Assembly: GCF_900111925.1 (NCBI RefSeq)
Contig: NZ_FOKA01000006.1
Span: forward strand, 174,400-238,399
From: Cellulomonas marina
Lineage (GTDB): Bacteria; Actinomycetota; Actinomycetes; Actinomycetales; Cellulomonadaceae
Reading direction: 5' to 3'
DNA length: 64,000 nt
Below are positions 8,609 through 16,948 of the stretch, piece by piece. Every line of letters starts with the position of its first letter. Position 1 is the first letter of the stretch. Under the pieces are notes generated by a model, which was not told the origin of the DNA, searched no databases, and was given only the letters and a program-made list of their open reading frames with translations. Position numbers and translations under genes: made by a program.

Positions 8609-9565
8609 ATGCCGGAGCAACGCGCGCGGGGCTGGACCGCCGACGACATCCCCTCCCTCGACGGCCAGCGGGCCCTCGTCACGGGGGCCAACAGCGGGCT
8701 CGGCCTGCAGACGGCCCTCGCGCTCGCGGCGCACGGCGCGGACGTCACGCTCGCGTGCCGGGACCTGCGGCGCGGCCGGGACGCGCAGGACGCGGTCGCC
8801 GCCGCGACGGGCCGGACCCCGCGGCTCGAGCTCCTCGACCTCGCGGACCTGCGGTCCGTGCGGGAGCTCGCGGAGCGCTGGGGGGCGGAGGAGCCCCTGC
8901 ACCTGCTGGTGGCCAACGCCGGGCTCATGGCGGTGCCGTACGGCACGACGACGGACGGCTTCGAGCGGCAGCTCGGCACGAACCACCTGGGCCACTTCGC
9001 GCTCGTCGGGCGGCTGCTGCCCGCGCTGCGCCAGGCGCCGTTCGCGCGCGTGGTCGTCGTGTCCTCCCAGGCGCACCGCTTCGGCCGCGTCGACCTCGAC
9101 GACCTGCAGTGGCAGCGCCGGCGCTACCGCCCGTGGCCGGCGTACGGGCAGAGCAAGCTGGCGAACCTGCTCTTCGTCCGCGAGCTCGACCGCCGGCTGC
9201 GGGCCCACGGCGACCCCGTCCTCGCCGTCGCGGCGCACCCGGGGTTCGCGTCCTCGAACCTGTCGTCGTCGTTCGTCGCCGGGCTGCCTGCTCCGCTCGC
9301 GGCGGCGTACCGGTGGGGCCAGTCGCGCCTGGAGCAGTCCGACGCGGACGGCGCGCTGCCCTCGCTCTACGCGGCGACGATGCCCGACGTGCGCGGCGGT
9401 GAGTACCTCGGCCCAGACGGGTTCGGCGAGCAGCGCGGCGCGCCCACCCGGGTCGGCCGCTCGGCCCGCGCCCAGGACGACGACACGGCTGCCCGGCTCT
9501 GGGCCGCCAGCGAGCGGCTGACGGGCGTGACCTTCCCGGACCTGCCGGCGGCACCGCCCCGCTGA
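8609..9565 (+). CDS. Short-chain dehydrogenase/reductase, retinol-dehydrogenase-like
   Basis: NAD(P)-dependent oxidoreductase of 318 residues. The Rossmann motif is TGANSGLG, the NAG motif is VANAGLM, the catalytic Ser is in VVVVSSQAHR and the Tyr-x3-Lys pair is YGQSK. The longer C-terminus and the overall pattern resemble the RDH/WW-domain-oxidoreductase branch of SDRs. Substrate unknown. The ATG at 8609 is preceded by a TACGGT box at 8596, compatible with leaderless transcription. Confidence 0.86.
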   Translation: MPEQRARGWTADDIPSLDGQRALVTGANSGLGLQTALALAAHGADVTLACRDLRRGRDAQDAVAAATGRTPRLELLDLADLRSVRELAERWGAEEPLHLLVANAGLMAVPYGTTTDGFERQLGTNHLGHFALVGRLLPALRQAPFARVVVVSSQAHRFGRVDLDDLQWQRRRYRPWPAYGQSKLANLLFVRELDRRLRAHGDPVLAVAAHPGFASSNLSSSFVAGLPAPLAAAYRWGQSRLEQSDADGALPSLYAATMPDVRGGEYLGPDGFGEQRGAPTRVGRSARAQDDDTAARLWAASERLTGVTFPDLPAAPPR

Positions 9566-9691
9566 CCGGCTACGGAGCCGTCCTGCTCGGGCCTGCTCTC
9601 CACGGGCGCGGTTTGCCGCGGCGGGTGCGACGCGGCGAGACTGCGGGGGGCGTCGCGGACGGGCGCGCGACGGGGCGACGAGGGGCCGGGC

Positions 9692-10399
9692 ATGGGACAG
9701 GGCGGGGGCACGCCACCGCCCGACGACGTCGAGTCCAGCGCCATCCGCGCGGCGGCCGAGCGCGGGTCCATCCTGCGGTACGACGACGGAGCCGCCCTGG
9801 GGGCGCGGCTCGAGCAGGAGGCGGCCGGCGCGCGCCGCATCTGGAGCGCGCTGCCCGGCGGCCACTACGACGTGGGCACGCTGCGCTCCTCGTGGGACGA
9901 GGACGTCGCCCTCATCCGTGCAGGCCGCGGGGGGCCCGTCATCTACCAGGCGGACTCGGTGCGGCGGCCCGAGGTGCTGCGCTACCTCACCGAGTTCGCC
10001 GCCGCCGGCGCCCAGGTCCGCGTCGCGGTGCGCGTGCCGCACCGCATCATCCTGTTCGACCGGCGCACCGTCGCCGTCGCGGTCGCCCCGGACACCCTCG
10101 AGCCGCCCTACCTCGTCTCGACCGAGCCGGCCGTGGTGCACAGCTTCTTCCAGCAGTTCGTCACGATGTGGCGGTCGGCCCAGCGCGTCGGCACCGGGCC
10201 CGAGGACCTGCTCGCCGAGTCCACCGTGCGGGAGATCCTCGACATCATGGCGGCGGGCGTCACGGACGAGGTGGCCGCCAAGCAGCTCGGGCTCTCGACG
10301 CGGACCATCCGGCGGCGGATGGCGGCCGTCATGACGATGCTCGGCGCCCGGTCCCGGTTCGAGGCGGGGGTCAAGGCCGTGCGCAGCGGCTGGCTCTGA
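9692..10399 (+). CDS. LuxR-type HTH regulator with TrmB-like sensor part
   Basis: A 235-residue transcription regulator. The last ~65 residues form a LuxR-type helix-turn-helix (VREILDIMAAGVTDEVAAKQLGLSTRTIRRRMA). The first ~160 residues contain YEADSVRRPEVLRYL-like text (QADSVRRPEVLRYLTEFAAAG) and a phospholipase-D-like sensor pattern seen in actinobacterial LuxR/TrmB-like regulators. It is convergent with a gene for a tiny exported Cys-containing peptide 50 bp away, a possible signal or target. Confidence 0.8.
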   Translation: MGQGGGTPPPDDVESSAIRAAAERGSILRYDDGAALGARLEQEAAGARRIWSALPGGHYDVGTLRSSWDEDVALIRAGRGGPVIYQADSVRRPEVLRYLTEFAAAGAQVRVAVRVPHRIILFDRRTVAVAVAPDTLEPPYLVSTEPAVVHSFFQQFVTMWRSAQRVGTGPEDLLAESTVREILDIMAAGVTDEVAAKQLGLSTRTIRRRMAAVMTMLGARSRFEAGVKAVRSGWL

Positions 10400-10449
10400 C
10401 CTCGCCCGTCGCGAACCCCTCGGTGACGCCCGGGTGACCCTCAGTGGCC

Positions 10450-10677
10450 CTAGCCACCGCCGACGCAGAGGATGCAGCTCGTCGTGGCGCCGGCCGTCGT
10501 GGTGCCGGCGTCGGCGCTCGCGGCCGTCGCCCCCGCCCCGAGGGCGGGGACGGCCAGCAGCCCGACGAGCAGCGCGCGCGCAGCGAGCCGGCCACGGTGC
10601 CGGGAGGTCGGGGCGGTCGGCACCGCGGCGGTCACGGTGGTGGTGGTGGCGGTCGAGGCGGACGTCGAGGTGCGCAT
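10450..10677 (-). CDS. Small secreted peptide precursor with C-terminal CxxC
   Basis: Predicted 75-residue precursor. The N-terminus is Ser/Thr-rich, followed by an Arg-containing stretch, a hydrophobic signal segment (ALLVGLLAVPALGAGATAASA) with an ASA cleavage-like site, and a mature part of only ~20 residues ending SCILCVGGG. The two Cys flank two hydrophobic residues and a Gly-rich end. It could be a signalling peptide, a modified peptide precursor or a small wall peptide; no modification enzyme is nearby. It faces the LuxR-type regulator. Reality of the gene is supported by the signal-peptide architecture. Confidence 0.55.
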   Translation of the reverse strand: MRTSTSASTATTTTVTAAVPTAPTSRHRGRLAARALLVGLLAVPALGAGATAASADAGTTTAGATTSCILCVGGG

Positions 10678-10833
10678 GGTGCCCTCCGGTCGGGTGCGGT
10701 GCGTCGCGGGTGCCGGTGCCGACGGGACCGGTCAGGGCGATGGTGCGCACGCTCCCGGCCGCGTGGCACCGCCGGTGTCCGCTACCGGACGCCCGCGTTG
10801 TCGGCGGCCCTGTGGCGCGCGAGGGTGCTGCCC

Positions 10834-11049
10834 ATGCCGCATCCCGCCGCACGCCCGGCTCGTGCACGGCGCAGCCCCGCCCGGCCGGCCGCCACCGGCC
10901 CGGGCCCTGCCGGGTGCGGGGGCGCCGACGACCCGCAGGACGTCGCCGTCGCGGCGCTGCCCGTGGAGGACACGGACGTCGTCCTCGGCATCCTGCGGCG
11001 GATGCAGGAGGCGCAGGACCTGGCCGTCGTGCGGGTGTCCCCGCTCTGA
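10834..11049 (+). CDS. Small hypothetical protein
   Basis: Candidate 71-residue protein. The second half (DVAVAALPVEDTDVVLGILRRMQEAQ) has consistently G/C third positions and an amphipathic helix, which favours coding. The N-terminal half is Ala/Pro/Arg-rich and less convincing. No family recognised; competing frames exist on the opposite strand. Confidence 0.35.
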   Translation: MPHPAARPARARRSPARPAATGPGPAGCGGADDPQDVAVAALPVEDTDVVLGILRRMQEAQDLAVVRVSPL

Positions 11050-11546
11050 CGCGCACCTGACGCGCGAACGGGCCCGTCGTCGCCTGGATCGAGTCCGTCG
11101 TGGGCGCCGGCCGCATCTGACGCGCATGGCGGCGGGCCCGCGGCACCGACGCTCGAGCCCCCTGCGACTCGTCGTCGGTGCGCGGTCCGCACCGCGCCGC
11201 ACTCTGGGTCGTGCGGGGCCGGGGCGCCAGACCCGTGGCCGGAACCGGACACGGCCGTCCGCCCGGCGGATCACCCGTGCGGGTGTGTGATGCGCGACTC
11301 CGTCGGGGGCGGGCGGTCGCGTCGCGCCTGCTCCTCGTCGTGCGCCCGCTGTCGGGGGCCGCCGCAGGGCCCCGCGGGCCGTCTCACCTCCGGGCGCTCG
11401 CGTTGACGGTCCGACACCGTTCTCCGAGACTGGACGCGCCGACGTCGCCTGCGCGCGACCGCGCGCAGCCACCGACGACGACCCCGCCCCAGCACGGTGC
11501 GCGGGTTGCGTGGGGCAGGCCGCGGGTGCGGCGCGAGGGGAGTGGC
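11050..11546. other. About 500 bp without a supported gene
   Basis: Several frames are open on both strands, as expected at this GC content, but none shows a recognisable domain, a good ribosome binding site or consistent codon bias. The end of the stretch carries GCGAGGGGAGTGGC, the ribosome binding site of the next gene. Confidence 0.4.
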
Positions 11547-12251
11547 ATGAGCACGGAGGTCCGGACCGTCGAGGCGCGGTCGCGCCAGCTGCGGTACCAC
11601 CTGGACCGGCAGATCCACCGGATCGCGCGCCCCGGCCCCGTGCCCGCCTCCCGTCACCTCGAGCGCGCGCTGGTCGTGGCCCGGGCGTGCCCGCCGGGAC
11701 GCGGCACGCACCTCGCGGCGGCCGGGACGGCCACCGCGCTGTTCGCCGCCGCCTTCGTGCCCGGGCTGGCCGTCGGCGGTGCGGCCGTCGTCGTCGCGCT
11801 GCTGGGCGCGGTGCTGCTGGCGCTCATGGGTGTCGTCGTCGTCGAGCTGGGCTGGCGCACGACCGTGGGGCTGCGCCTGTCGCGCCGGGCCACGCGCGCC
11901 GCGTGGCTCGCCGAGCGCGGGTGGCGTGCCGGGGACCGGATCCTCGAGCACCGGGTGCCGCGCTCCGTCCGGGCGGCCCGCCGGTCGCTGCTCATCGAGA
12001 TCGAGCGTGCGCGGGTGGCCGTCGACGGCCCCGCGGCCGTGCTGCCGGCGCCCGCCGGGGCGGACCCGGCGCGCTGGGCGTCCGTCAGCGGCGCCGAGCC
12101 CGAGGACGTGCTGGAGGGCATCCTCCTCAACGACGTGGCGCTCCTGGCCGAGGTCGCCGACCGGCTCGCGGCCTTCGAGACGTGGCCCCGGGAGCGGGCC
12201 CGTGCCGGCCGCACCGTGCAGGGGGCGTGGGAGGTCCTGCGCCGCCCCTGA
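11547..12251 (+). CDS. Hypothetical membrane protein, two TM helices
   Basis: A 234-residue protein. The N-terminal ~60 residues are basic and cytoplasmic-like. Two closely spaced hydrophobic helices follow (TATALFAAAFVPGLAVGG and VVVALLGAVLLALMGVVVV), then a soluble Arg-rich C-terminal half that ends AWEVLRRP. The ATG has a good upstream GAGGGGAG. I recognise no family. It precedes the SHOCT-domain gene and could be co-transcribed with it. Confidence 0.6.
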   Translation: MSTEVRTVEARSRQLRYHLDRQIHRIARPGPVPASRHLERALVVARACPPGRGTHLAAAGTATALFAAAFVPGLAVGGAAVVVALLGAVLLALMGVVVVELGWRTTVGLRLSRRATRAAWLAERGWRAGDRILEHRVPRSVRAARRSLLIEIERARVAVDGPAAVLPAPAGADPARWASVSGAEPEDVLEGILLNDVALLAEVADRLAAFETWPRERARAGRTVQGAWEVLRRP

Positions 12252-12327
12252 CGGCGCCTGGTCGTGCGTCTGGTCGTGCGCGGCGGGCCCGGCCGGGTGA
12301 TGCTGACGCCATGGACGGTGCGGTGAC

Positions 12328-12789
12328 GTGGACGACGCGGTGAGCGGTGGTGCCCTGGCACCCGACGGGCGCGACGACGAGGGTCCCGCGGCAGGCAGCG
12401 GTCGGCGGGCGCCGCGGTCGCTCAACGACCGGGTCCTGCACTACGGCCTGACGAAGGGCATCGCCCGCGGTCTCGAGATCGGCATCGAGCGGCTGCCCGT
12501 CGACGCCACGCAGAAGGCCGCGCTGCGGGCGCGCAGCACCGGGATCGTGTCCACGCTCGCCGACACGGGCGTGGCACTCGCCAACGGCGCGATGGCGGCG
12601 CGGGCCGCCGCGACCGCCCGGACGTCCGCCGCGCAGCAGCCGGTCGTCGCCGTGCCCGCACCGACGCCGACGGGCGGCGGCAGCCTCATCGACCAGCTCG
12701 AGCGCCTCGCCGCGCTCCGGGCGCAGGGGCACCTCGACGACGAGGAGTTCGCGGCCGCCAAGCGCCGCGTGCTCGGCCACCGGTCCTGA
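12328..12789 (+). CDS. SHOCT-domain protein
   Basis: A 153-residue protein. The last ~30 residues (LIDQLERLAALRAQGHLDDEEFAAAKRRVL) are a textbook SHOCT domain, a short C-terminal oligomerisation/targeting helix pair. The middle (LNDRVLHYGLTKGIARGLEIG to about residue 90) is helical and unassigned, followed by a Pro/Thr linker. The GTG start at 12328 is one of several in-frame possibilities. No enzymatic motif. Confidence 0.7.
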   Translation: MDDAVSGGALAPDGRDDEGPAAGSGRRAPRSLNDRVLHYGLTKGIARGLEIGIERLPVDATQKAALRARSTGIVSTLADTGVALANGAMAARAAATARTSAAQQPVVAVPAPTPTGGGSLIDQLERLAALRAQGHLDDEEFAAAKRRVLGHRS

Positions 12790-12887
12790 CCTGCGCGGCC
12801 GGGCGGTGACGCGGGCTGCCACCTCAGGCGCCCCTCCCACCGCCTCCCGGCGCCGCGGCTCCTGACGCCCGGCAGTCCCGTGTCCCC

Positions 12888-13862
12888 TCAGCGGGTGGGC
12901 GTCGGGCCCGTGCCGTCCCACCAGTCCAGCACCCGCGTCCCGACGAGGGTCAGCCACGGCGACCGCTCGCCGGCGGGCACGTCGACCTCGAACCACACCC
13001 GTCCGGGCTCGCGCTCACCCTGCCGCCACGTGCCGTCGGCGCCCCGGAGCGCCCGCACGAGCGCGACGGCCTCGGCGGCCCGCGGGTCCGGCGGGGTGCC
13101 GTCGAGCAGGGACGCCGCCCGCAGGTGGTCGAGCGCGTTCAGGGCGTTGTACCGCCACCGGAACGGCCAGGCGATCGCGTCCACCCACGGCCCGACGCGC
13201 TCCCCGGTCGACAGCCGGTGCAGCAGCCGGCGCTCGAGCAGGTACTCCTCGCCGGCGTGCCGCACGGCGCGCAGCTCGTCGGACCCGCCGGTCAGCCGCT
13301 CGTGCTCCAGCAGCGCCCTGACGACGTTGAGCGTCGAGTGGAACGACGAGCGCGTCGACCCCTCGACCCACTGGCAGTTCCACCCGCCGTCGGCCAGCCG
13401 GTGCTCGACGAACCAGCGCTCGAGCCCGGACACGTCGACGCCGAGCCAGGCCCCGTTCGCGAGCGTGTACCCGTTGATGCAGCAGTCGACCTCGCCGTCC
13501 CAGTACGGCAGGTCGTCGTACTCCCACCGGCTCCCGGCCGCCAGGCGCTCGGCCGTGCCCGCCAGCGCGGCGGCGTCCAGGCCCCAGCCGCGCAGCGCGT
13601 TCAGCGACCACGTCGTCGCCGTCCAGGGCTGGCCCTCCTCGCCCTCGCCCGTGAAGCCGGCGGGGAAGAAGGCGCCGCCCGCCCACTGCCCGTCGTCGTC
13701 CTGCAGGGCGAGCAGCCGCGCGCCGTAGCCCTCCGCCGCGACGCGGGCGCGCGTCGCCCGCCAGACCTCCTCGGGCACGCCGAGCAGGTCGCGTTCGACC
13801 TGCCACCGCAGGGCCGGGTCGGTGTCGAGCAGCCACTCCACGAGCGCGGGCGCCAGAGCCAT
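12888..13862 (-). CDS. Prenyltransferase/squalene-cyclase-fold (alpha-alpha toroid) protein
   Basis: A 324-residue protein with repeated Trp/Gly-rich helical units (DDDGQWAGGAFFPAG, LADGGWNCQWVEGSTRSSFHSTL, ADGTWRQGEREPG) typical of the squalene-hopene-cyclase/prenyltransferase alpha-alpha toroid. The DXDD motif of true class II cyclases is absent and the length is half that of a squalene cyclase, so enzymatic activity is doubtful. It is the last gene of a coupled six-gene operon, starting 9 bp after the MalY-like stop. Confidence 0.72.
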   Translation of the reverse strand: MALAPALVEWLLDTDPALRWQVERDLLGVPEEVWRATRARVAAEGYGARLLALQDDDGQWAGGAFFPAGFTGEGEEGQPWTATTWSLNALRGWGLDAAALAGTAERLAAGSRWEYDDLPYWDGEVDCCINGYTLANGAWLGVDVSGLERWFVEHRLADGGWNCQWVEGSTRSSFHSTLNVVRALLEHERLTGGSDELRAVRHAGEEYLLERRLLHRLSTGERVGPWVDAIAWPFRWRYNALNALDHLRAASLLDGTPPDPRAAEAVALVRALRGADGTWRQGEREPGRVWFEVDVPAGERSPWLTLVGTRVLDWWDGTGPTPTR

Positions 13863-13871
13863 GCGGCCAGG

Positions 13872-15053
13872 CTAGGACCGCCCCCCGACACCCGGGGCGC
13901 CGTGCAGCGCGGCGCCGAGCCGCTCCACCGCCGCGCCGAGCACGGGCGCCGGGGTCGCCAGCACCAGCCGCACGTGACCGGCCCCCGCGTCACCGCACAG
14001 CCGCCCGTCGGTGACGGCGAGCCCGGCGTGCTCGCGGCACCAGGTCGCGGGGTCGTCGGCGGCTCCCGTCCCGCGCAGGTCGAGCCACGCCAGGTACGTG
14101 CCCTCGGGGTCGCTCACCGGCACGCCCGGCAGGTGCTCGGCCGCCAGCGCCGCGAACAGCCGCCGGTTCGCGTCGAGCCAGCCGACGACCTCCTCCAGCC
14201 ACGGCCGCCCGTGCTGGTAGGCCGCGACGTTCGCGACGACGCCGAGGGTCGACGTGCCGCGCCCGACCGCCGGCCCGACCGCGGCCCACCGCGCGGCGGT
14301 CGCCTCGTCGGACAGCAGCACCTGCGCGCACTTCAGGCCGGGGACGTTCCACGCCTTGCTCGCCGACGTCGCCGTGACGGCGTGCGCGGCGGCGGCGGGG
14401 GAGACCGAGGCGTAGGGGACGTGCACGGCTCCGGCGCGGACGAGCGGTGCGTGCACCTCGTCGGCGAACACCCGCGCGCCGGCGTGGTCCACGACCTCCG
14501 CCAGCGCGGCGAGCTCCGCCCGCGTCGCGACCGTCCCGAGCGGGTTGTGCGGGTTGCACAGCACGACGAGCCCGCCCCCCGCGGCGAGCGCCCCCGCGAT
14601 CCCGTCGAGGTCGACCACCCACCGGTCCCCGTCCCGCACCGACGGCACCTGGACGACCCGTCGCCCCCGCAGCGCCGGGACGGTGAGGAACGGCATGTAC
14701 GCCGGGGTCGGCAGCACCACCGCAGACCCGGGCGGCGTCAGGTGGTCGATCGTCGCCTCGAGCGCGGCCATCACGTCCGGCACGTGGTGCACCCAGGCGT
14801 CGGGCACGGTCCACCCGTAGGCCTGCGCGTACCAGGCGGCGGTCGCCGCGGACAGCTCTTCGGTCAGCCACGGCGGCAGGTACCCCGTCAGCCCGCGGTC
14901 GAGGGCGTCGTCGAGCGCGGCGCGGACGGGCGGTGCCGGCAGCACGTCCATCTCCGCGACGAACGCCCCCGTCGTTCCCGGGAACGTCGTCCACTTCATG
15001 CTGCCGCGCGCCCGCAGCTCCTCGCCGGTGGGCGCGTCGAAGGCGTCAGGCAC
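13872..15053 (-). CDS. MalY/PatB-type PLP aminotransferase (cystathionine beta-lyase-like)
   Basis: Fold-type I PLP enzyme of 393 residues. The N-terminal MKWTTFPGTTGAFVAEMD is the MalY/PatB signature. The cofactor region has NPHNPLG and ADEVHAPL, and the PLP lysine is in ATSASKAWN. The family cleaves C-S bonds such as in cystathionine, and some members act as aminotransferases. Its GTG/ATG region overlaps the stop of the Ddn-like gene by 8 bp. A second, truncated homologue lies at 40-41.5 kb on the same strand, sharing nearly the same motifs. Confidence 0.87.
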   Translation of the reverse strand: MPDAFDAPTGEELRARGSMKWTTFPGTTGAFVAEMDVLPAPPVRAALDDALDRGLTGYLPPWLTEELSAATAAWYAQAYGWTVPDAWVHHVPDVMAALEATIDHLTPPGSAVVLPTPAYMPFLTVPALRGRRVVQVPSVRDGDRWVVDLDGIAGALAAGGGLVVLCNPHNPLGTVATRAELAALAEVVDHAGARVFADEVHAPLVRAGAVHVPYASVSPAAAAHAVTATSASKAWNVPGLKCAQVLLSDEATAARWAAVGPAVGRGTSTLGVVANVAAYQHGRPWLEEVVGWLDANRRLFAALAAEHLPGVPVSDPEGTYLAWLDLRGTGAADDPATWCREHAGLAVTDGRLCGDAGAGHVRLVLATPAPVLGAAVERLGAALHGAPGVGGRS

Positions 15054-15465
15054 CGCTGCGACGCCGCAGCGCCACCACGGGGATCACGCGCGCGGTCTTC
15101 TCCTGGTACTCGGCGAAGCCCCGGCTCGCCGAGGTGAAGCGCGCCCAGGCGGCGTCGCGCTCGTCGCCGACGAGGACCTCGGCCCGGACCGGGACCGTGC
15201 CGTCGTCGGGGGTCTCCACCACCGTCTCCGGGTGCGCGACGAGGTTGTGGAACCAGGCCGGGTTCTCGGGGGCCCCGGCCTTCGACGCGGCGACGAGCCA
15301 CGTGTCGTCGTCGACCCGGATGGCCCGGAGCGGCGCGACCCGCTCGGTGCCCGTGCGCGCCCCGACGTGGTGGACGAGGACGAGCGTGCGCCCGAAGCCC
15401 ATCGTCGTCACCGTGCCGCCCGACGCGCGGAACTCCTCGATGATCTGCTGGTTCCAGTCCGCCAC
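15046..15465 (-). CDS. Ddn-type (DUF385) deazaflavin-dependent nitroreductase family protein
   Basis: A 139-residue split-barrel protein. The motif GRTLVLVHHVGARTGTERVAPLRA matches the F420-binding Ddn/nitroreductase family, and NPAWFHNLVAHPETVVE is its second signature. Members use cofactor F420 to reduce nitro compounds or quinones. The GTG start is at 15465, 15 bp after the kinase stop. Whether this host makes F420 cannot be judged from the window. Confidence 0.83.
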   Translation of the reverse strand: MADWNQQIIEEFRASGGTVTTMGFGRTLVLVHHVGARTGTERVAPLRAIRVDDDTWLVAASKAGAPENPAWFHNLVAHPETVVETPDDGTVPVRAEVLVGDERDAAWARFTSASRGFAEYQEKTARVIPVVALRRRSGA

Positions 15466-15480
15466 GCCGCCGATGCTGCC

Positions 15481-16155
15481 CTACGCCAGGGGCCGGTGGT
15501 CGACCCCGGAGACGACGAGGTCGGCGCGGTCCCGGGATGCCTCGATGACGAGCGCGTTGGAGCCGTCCACGGTCCGCGCCCAGGCCTCGGCCGCCTCGGG
15601 GCTGCGGCCGTGGCGGGTGTGCCGGTCGACGAGCCGTGCCAGGCGCTCGTCGGGCGAGGTGTCGCAGTACCAGCAGGCGGCGAGCACGTCGCGGACGCCG
15701 GCCCAGGGCTCCTGGTCGACGAGCAGGTAGTTGCCCTCGGCGACGACCAGGCGGGTGCCGGGCGCGACGACGGTCGCGCCGGTGACGCCCTCGTCGACGC
15801 GCCGGTCGAAGCCGGGGACGTACACGGGGTTGCCCGTCTCGGTGGCGGCGCGGCGCAGGAGGGCCAGGAAGCCCCAGCTGTCGAAGGTCTCCAGCGCGCC
15901 CTTCCGGTCCCGCAGGCCGAGCCGGTCCAGGGTGGTGTTGGCCAGGTGGAAGCCGTCCATGGGCAGGTAGGCGGCCCACCCGGCGCCGTGCCGCTCGTCG
16001 AGCAGCGCGACGAGGGCCGTGGCGAGGGTGGTCTTGCCGGCACCGGGGGTGCCGGTGATGCCGAGCAGGGGCCGGCCGGGCCCCGCCGCGCCGGCGACGA
16101 GGGCCTCGGCCCGGTCGGCGAGCGCGGCCAGGCCGGGCGTCACGGTCGTGCTCAC
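15481..16155 (-). CDS. P-loop nucleoside/sugar kinase (uridine kinase-like)
   Basis: A 224-residue kinase of the phosphoribulokinase/uridine-kinase superfamily. Walker A is GTPGAGKTT. Other features are the DGFHL substrate motif (LPMDGFHLANTTLDRLG), GNYLLVDQEPWAGVRD, and the lid region DERLARLVDRHTRHGR. This pattern occurs in pantothenate/fructose kinase-like and 'nucleoside/nucleotide kinase' proteins, so the substrate is open. GTG at 16155 overlaps the VapC-like stop by 4 bp. Confidence 0.82.
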   Translation of the reverse strand: MSTTVTPGLAALADRAEALVAGAAGPGRPLLGITGTPGAGKTTLATALVALLDERHGAGWAAYLPMDGFHLANTTLDRLGLRDRKGALETFDSWGFLALLRRAATETGNPVYVPGFDRRVDEGVTGATVVAPGTRLVVAEGNYLLVDQEPWAGVRDVLAACWYCDTSPDERLARLVDRHTRHGRSPEAAEAWARTVDGSNALVIEASRDRADLVVSGVDHRPLA

Positions 16156-16601
16156 GGGTTGCCCCCTCGGCCCGGACCCTCCGGCGTCGCCCACCGCAGC
16201 CCGGGGAACCGCGCGAAGGCCCGGTCGAGGCTCACCCACAGCGCGCCGTGCTCGAGGGCGACCGCGGCGTGCTGGACGTGCGGCACGACGTCCCCCCGGG
16301 CGTCCACGAGCCGGCACAGGCGGTCGACGATCTCCCAGTGCCTCGGTCCGGCGGTCACGCGCTCGACCCCGTGGGCCGCCCGCAGCGCAGCGACGGCGTC
16401 GAGCACGTCCGGCAGGGGTGACGGCGGGTCGAACACCCGCGGGTGGGTCAGCACCCGCACGGTGCCGCCCAGGACCGCGTCGGTCAGGCCGAGCACCTCC
16501 GGGTCGGCGACGGCGTCCTCGAGCCACCCGCGCAGGAGGTCGTGCCGGGGCGCGTCCGCGCGCAGCGCACCCACCAGCACGGTCACGTCCGGGAGGATCA
16601 C
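16152..16601 (-). CDS. VapC-like PIN-domain protein with altered active site
   Basis: A 149-residue PIN-domain protein of the VapC toxin class, translated from an ATG that overlaps the antitoxin-like gene by 4 bp. The first acidic residue (LPDVTVLV) and the C-terminal SLDRAFARFPGLRW are conserved. The usual Glu of the 'EF' helix appears replaced (TDAVLGGTVRVLTHPRV), and the DAH position reads HVQHAA, so two of the acidic metal ligands may be missing. It may therefore be a weak or inactive RNase. Alignment by eye only. Confidence 0.78.
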   Translation of the reverse strand: MILPDVTVLVGALRADAPRHDLLRGWLEDAVADPEVLGLTDAVLGGTVRVLTHPRVFDPPSPLPDVLDAVAALRAAHGVERVTAGPRHWEIVDRLCRLVDARGDVVPHVQHAAVALEHGALWVSLDRAFARFPGLRWATPEGPGRGGNP

Positions 16602-16843
16602 GCGCGTCCGTCCATGCGCTCGAGCAGCGCGGCGGAGTCGGCGAGGTCGACGCCCGCGTGCAAGCCCTGACCACCCAGCGGCGTGACGACGTACCGCTCG
16701 CGCTCGGAGGACGGCGCGCGGTGGCGAGCCAGGGCGTCGCGGAGCGCCTGCTCGACGAAGGACGTCATCGTCCGGCCGTCCTCCACCGCCACGCGCTTGA
16801 CGTCGCGGTAGAGGTCGTCGGGGAGGTGGAAGGTCGTCCTCAT
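16598..16843 (-). CDS. VapB-like ribbon-helix-helix antitoxin
   Basis: An 81-residue antitoxin. The N-terminus MRTTFHLPDDLYRDVKRVA, followed by a Thr-Met-Thr-Ser turn, is a ribbon-helix-helix DNA-binding domain. The C-terminal tail (VDLADSAALLERMDGRA) is of the length used to wrap a PIN toxin. It heads a six-gene operon, so the VapB/VapC complex may control the whole operon through its own promoter region (16844-16948). Confidence 0.82.
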   Translation of the reverse strand: MRTTFHLPDDLYRDVKRVAVEDGRTMTSFVEQALRDALARHRAPSSERERYVVTPLGGQGLHAGVDLADSAALLERMDGRA

Positions 16844-16915
16844 GGTGGTGACCCTACGCGCGGTATGCGGATATGTCACCGGCGCGGGCCGAGCTCGTCC
16901 GGGTGACCGCGTCGC

Positions 16916-16928
16916 TGCACTGAGTGCA
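16916..16928. promoter_or_regulatory. 13-bp palindrome, probable TetR operator
   Basis: TGCACT-G-AGTGCA is a perfect inverted repeat around a single base, ending 20 bp before the TetR start codon in the divergent gap between vapB and tetR. A TAGCCT -10-like box at 16936-16941 sits 7 bases before the ATG, so bound repressor would cover the promoter. Autoregulation is inference. Confidence 0.6.
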
Positions 16929-16948
16929 ACCCACGTAGCCTGGTGCGC

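Noticed and set aside
8513..11146. Long minus-strand frame running across the SDR and LuxR genes
   Set aside because: Only its last 70 codons (8300-8512) have a good start and plausible product; the rest is antisense to genes with clear motifs.
10782..11252. Minus-strand frame opposite the small gene at 10.8-11.0 kb
   Set aside because: The product is low-complexity Ser/Arg/Ala with no start signal; third-position GC favours the plus-strand frame.
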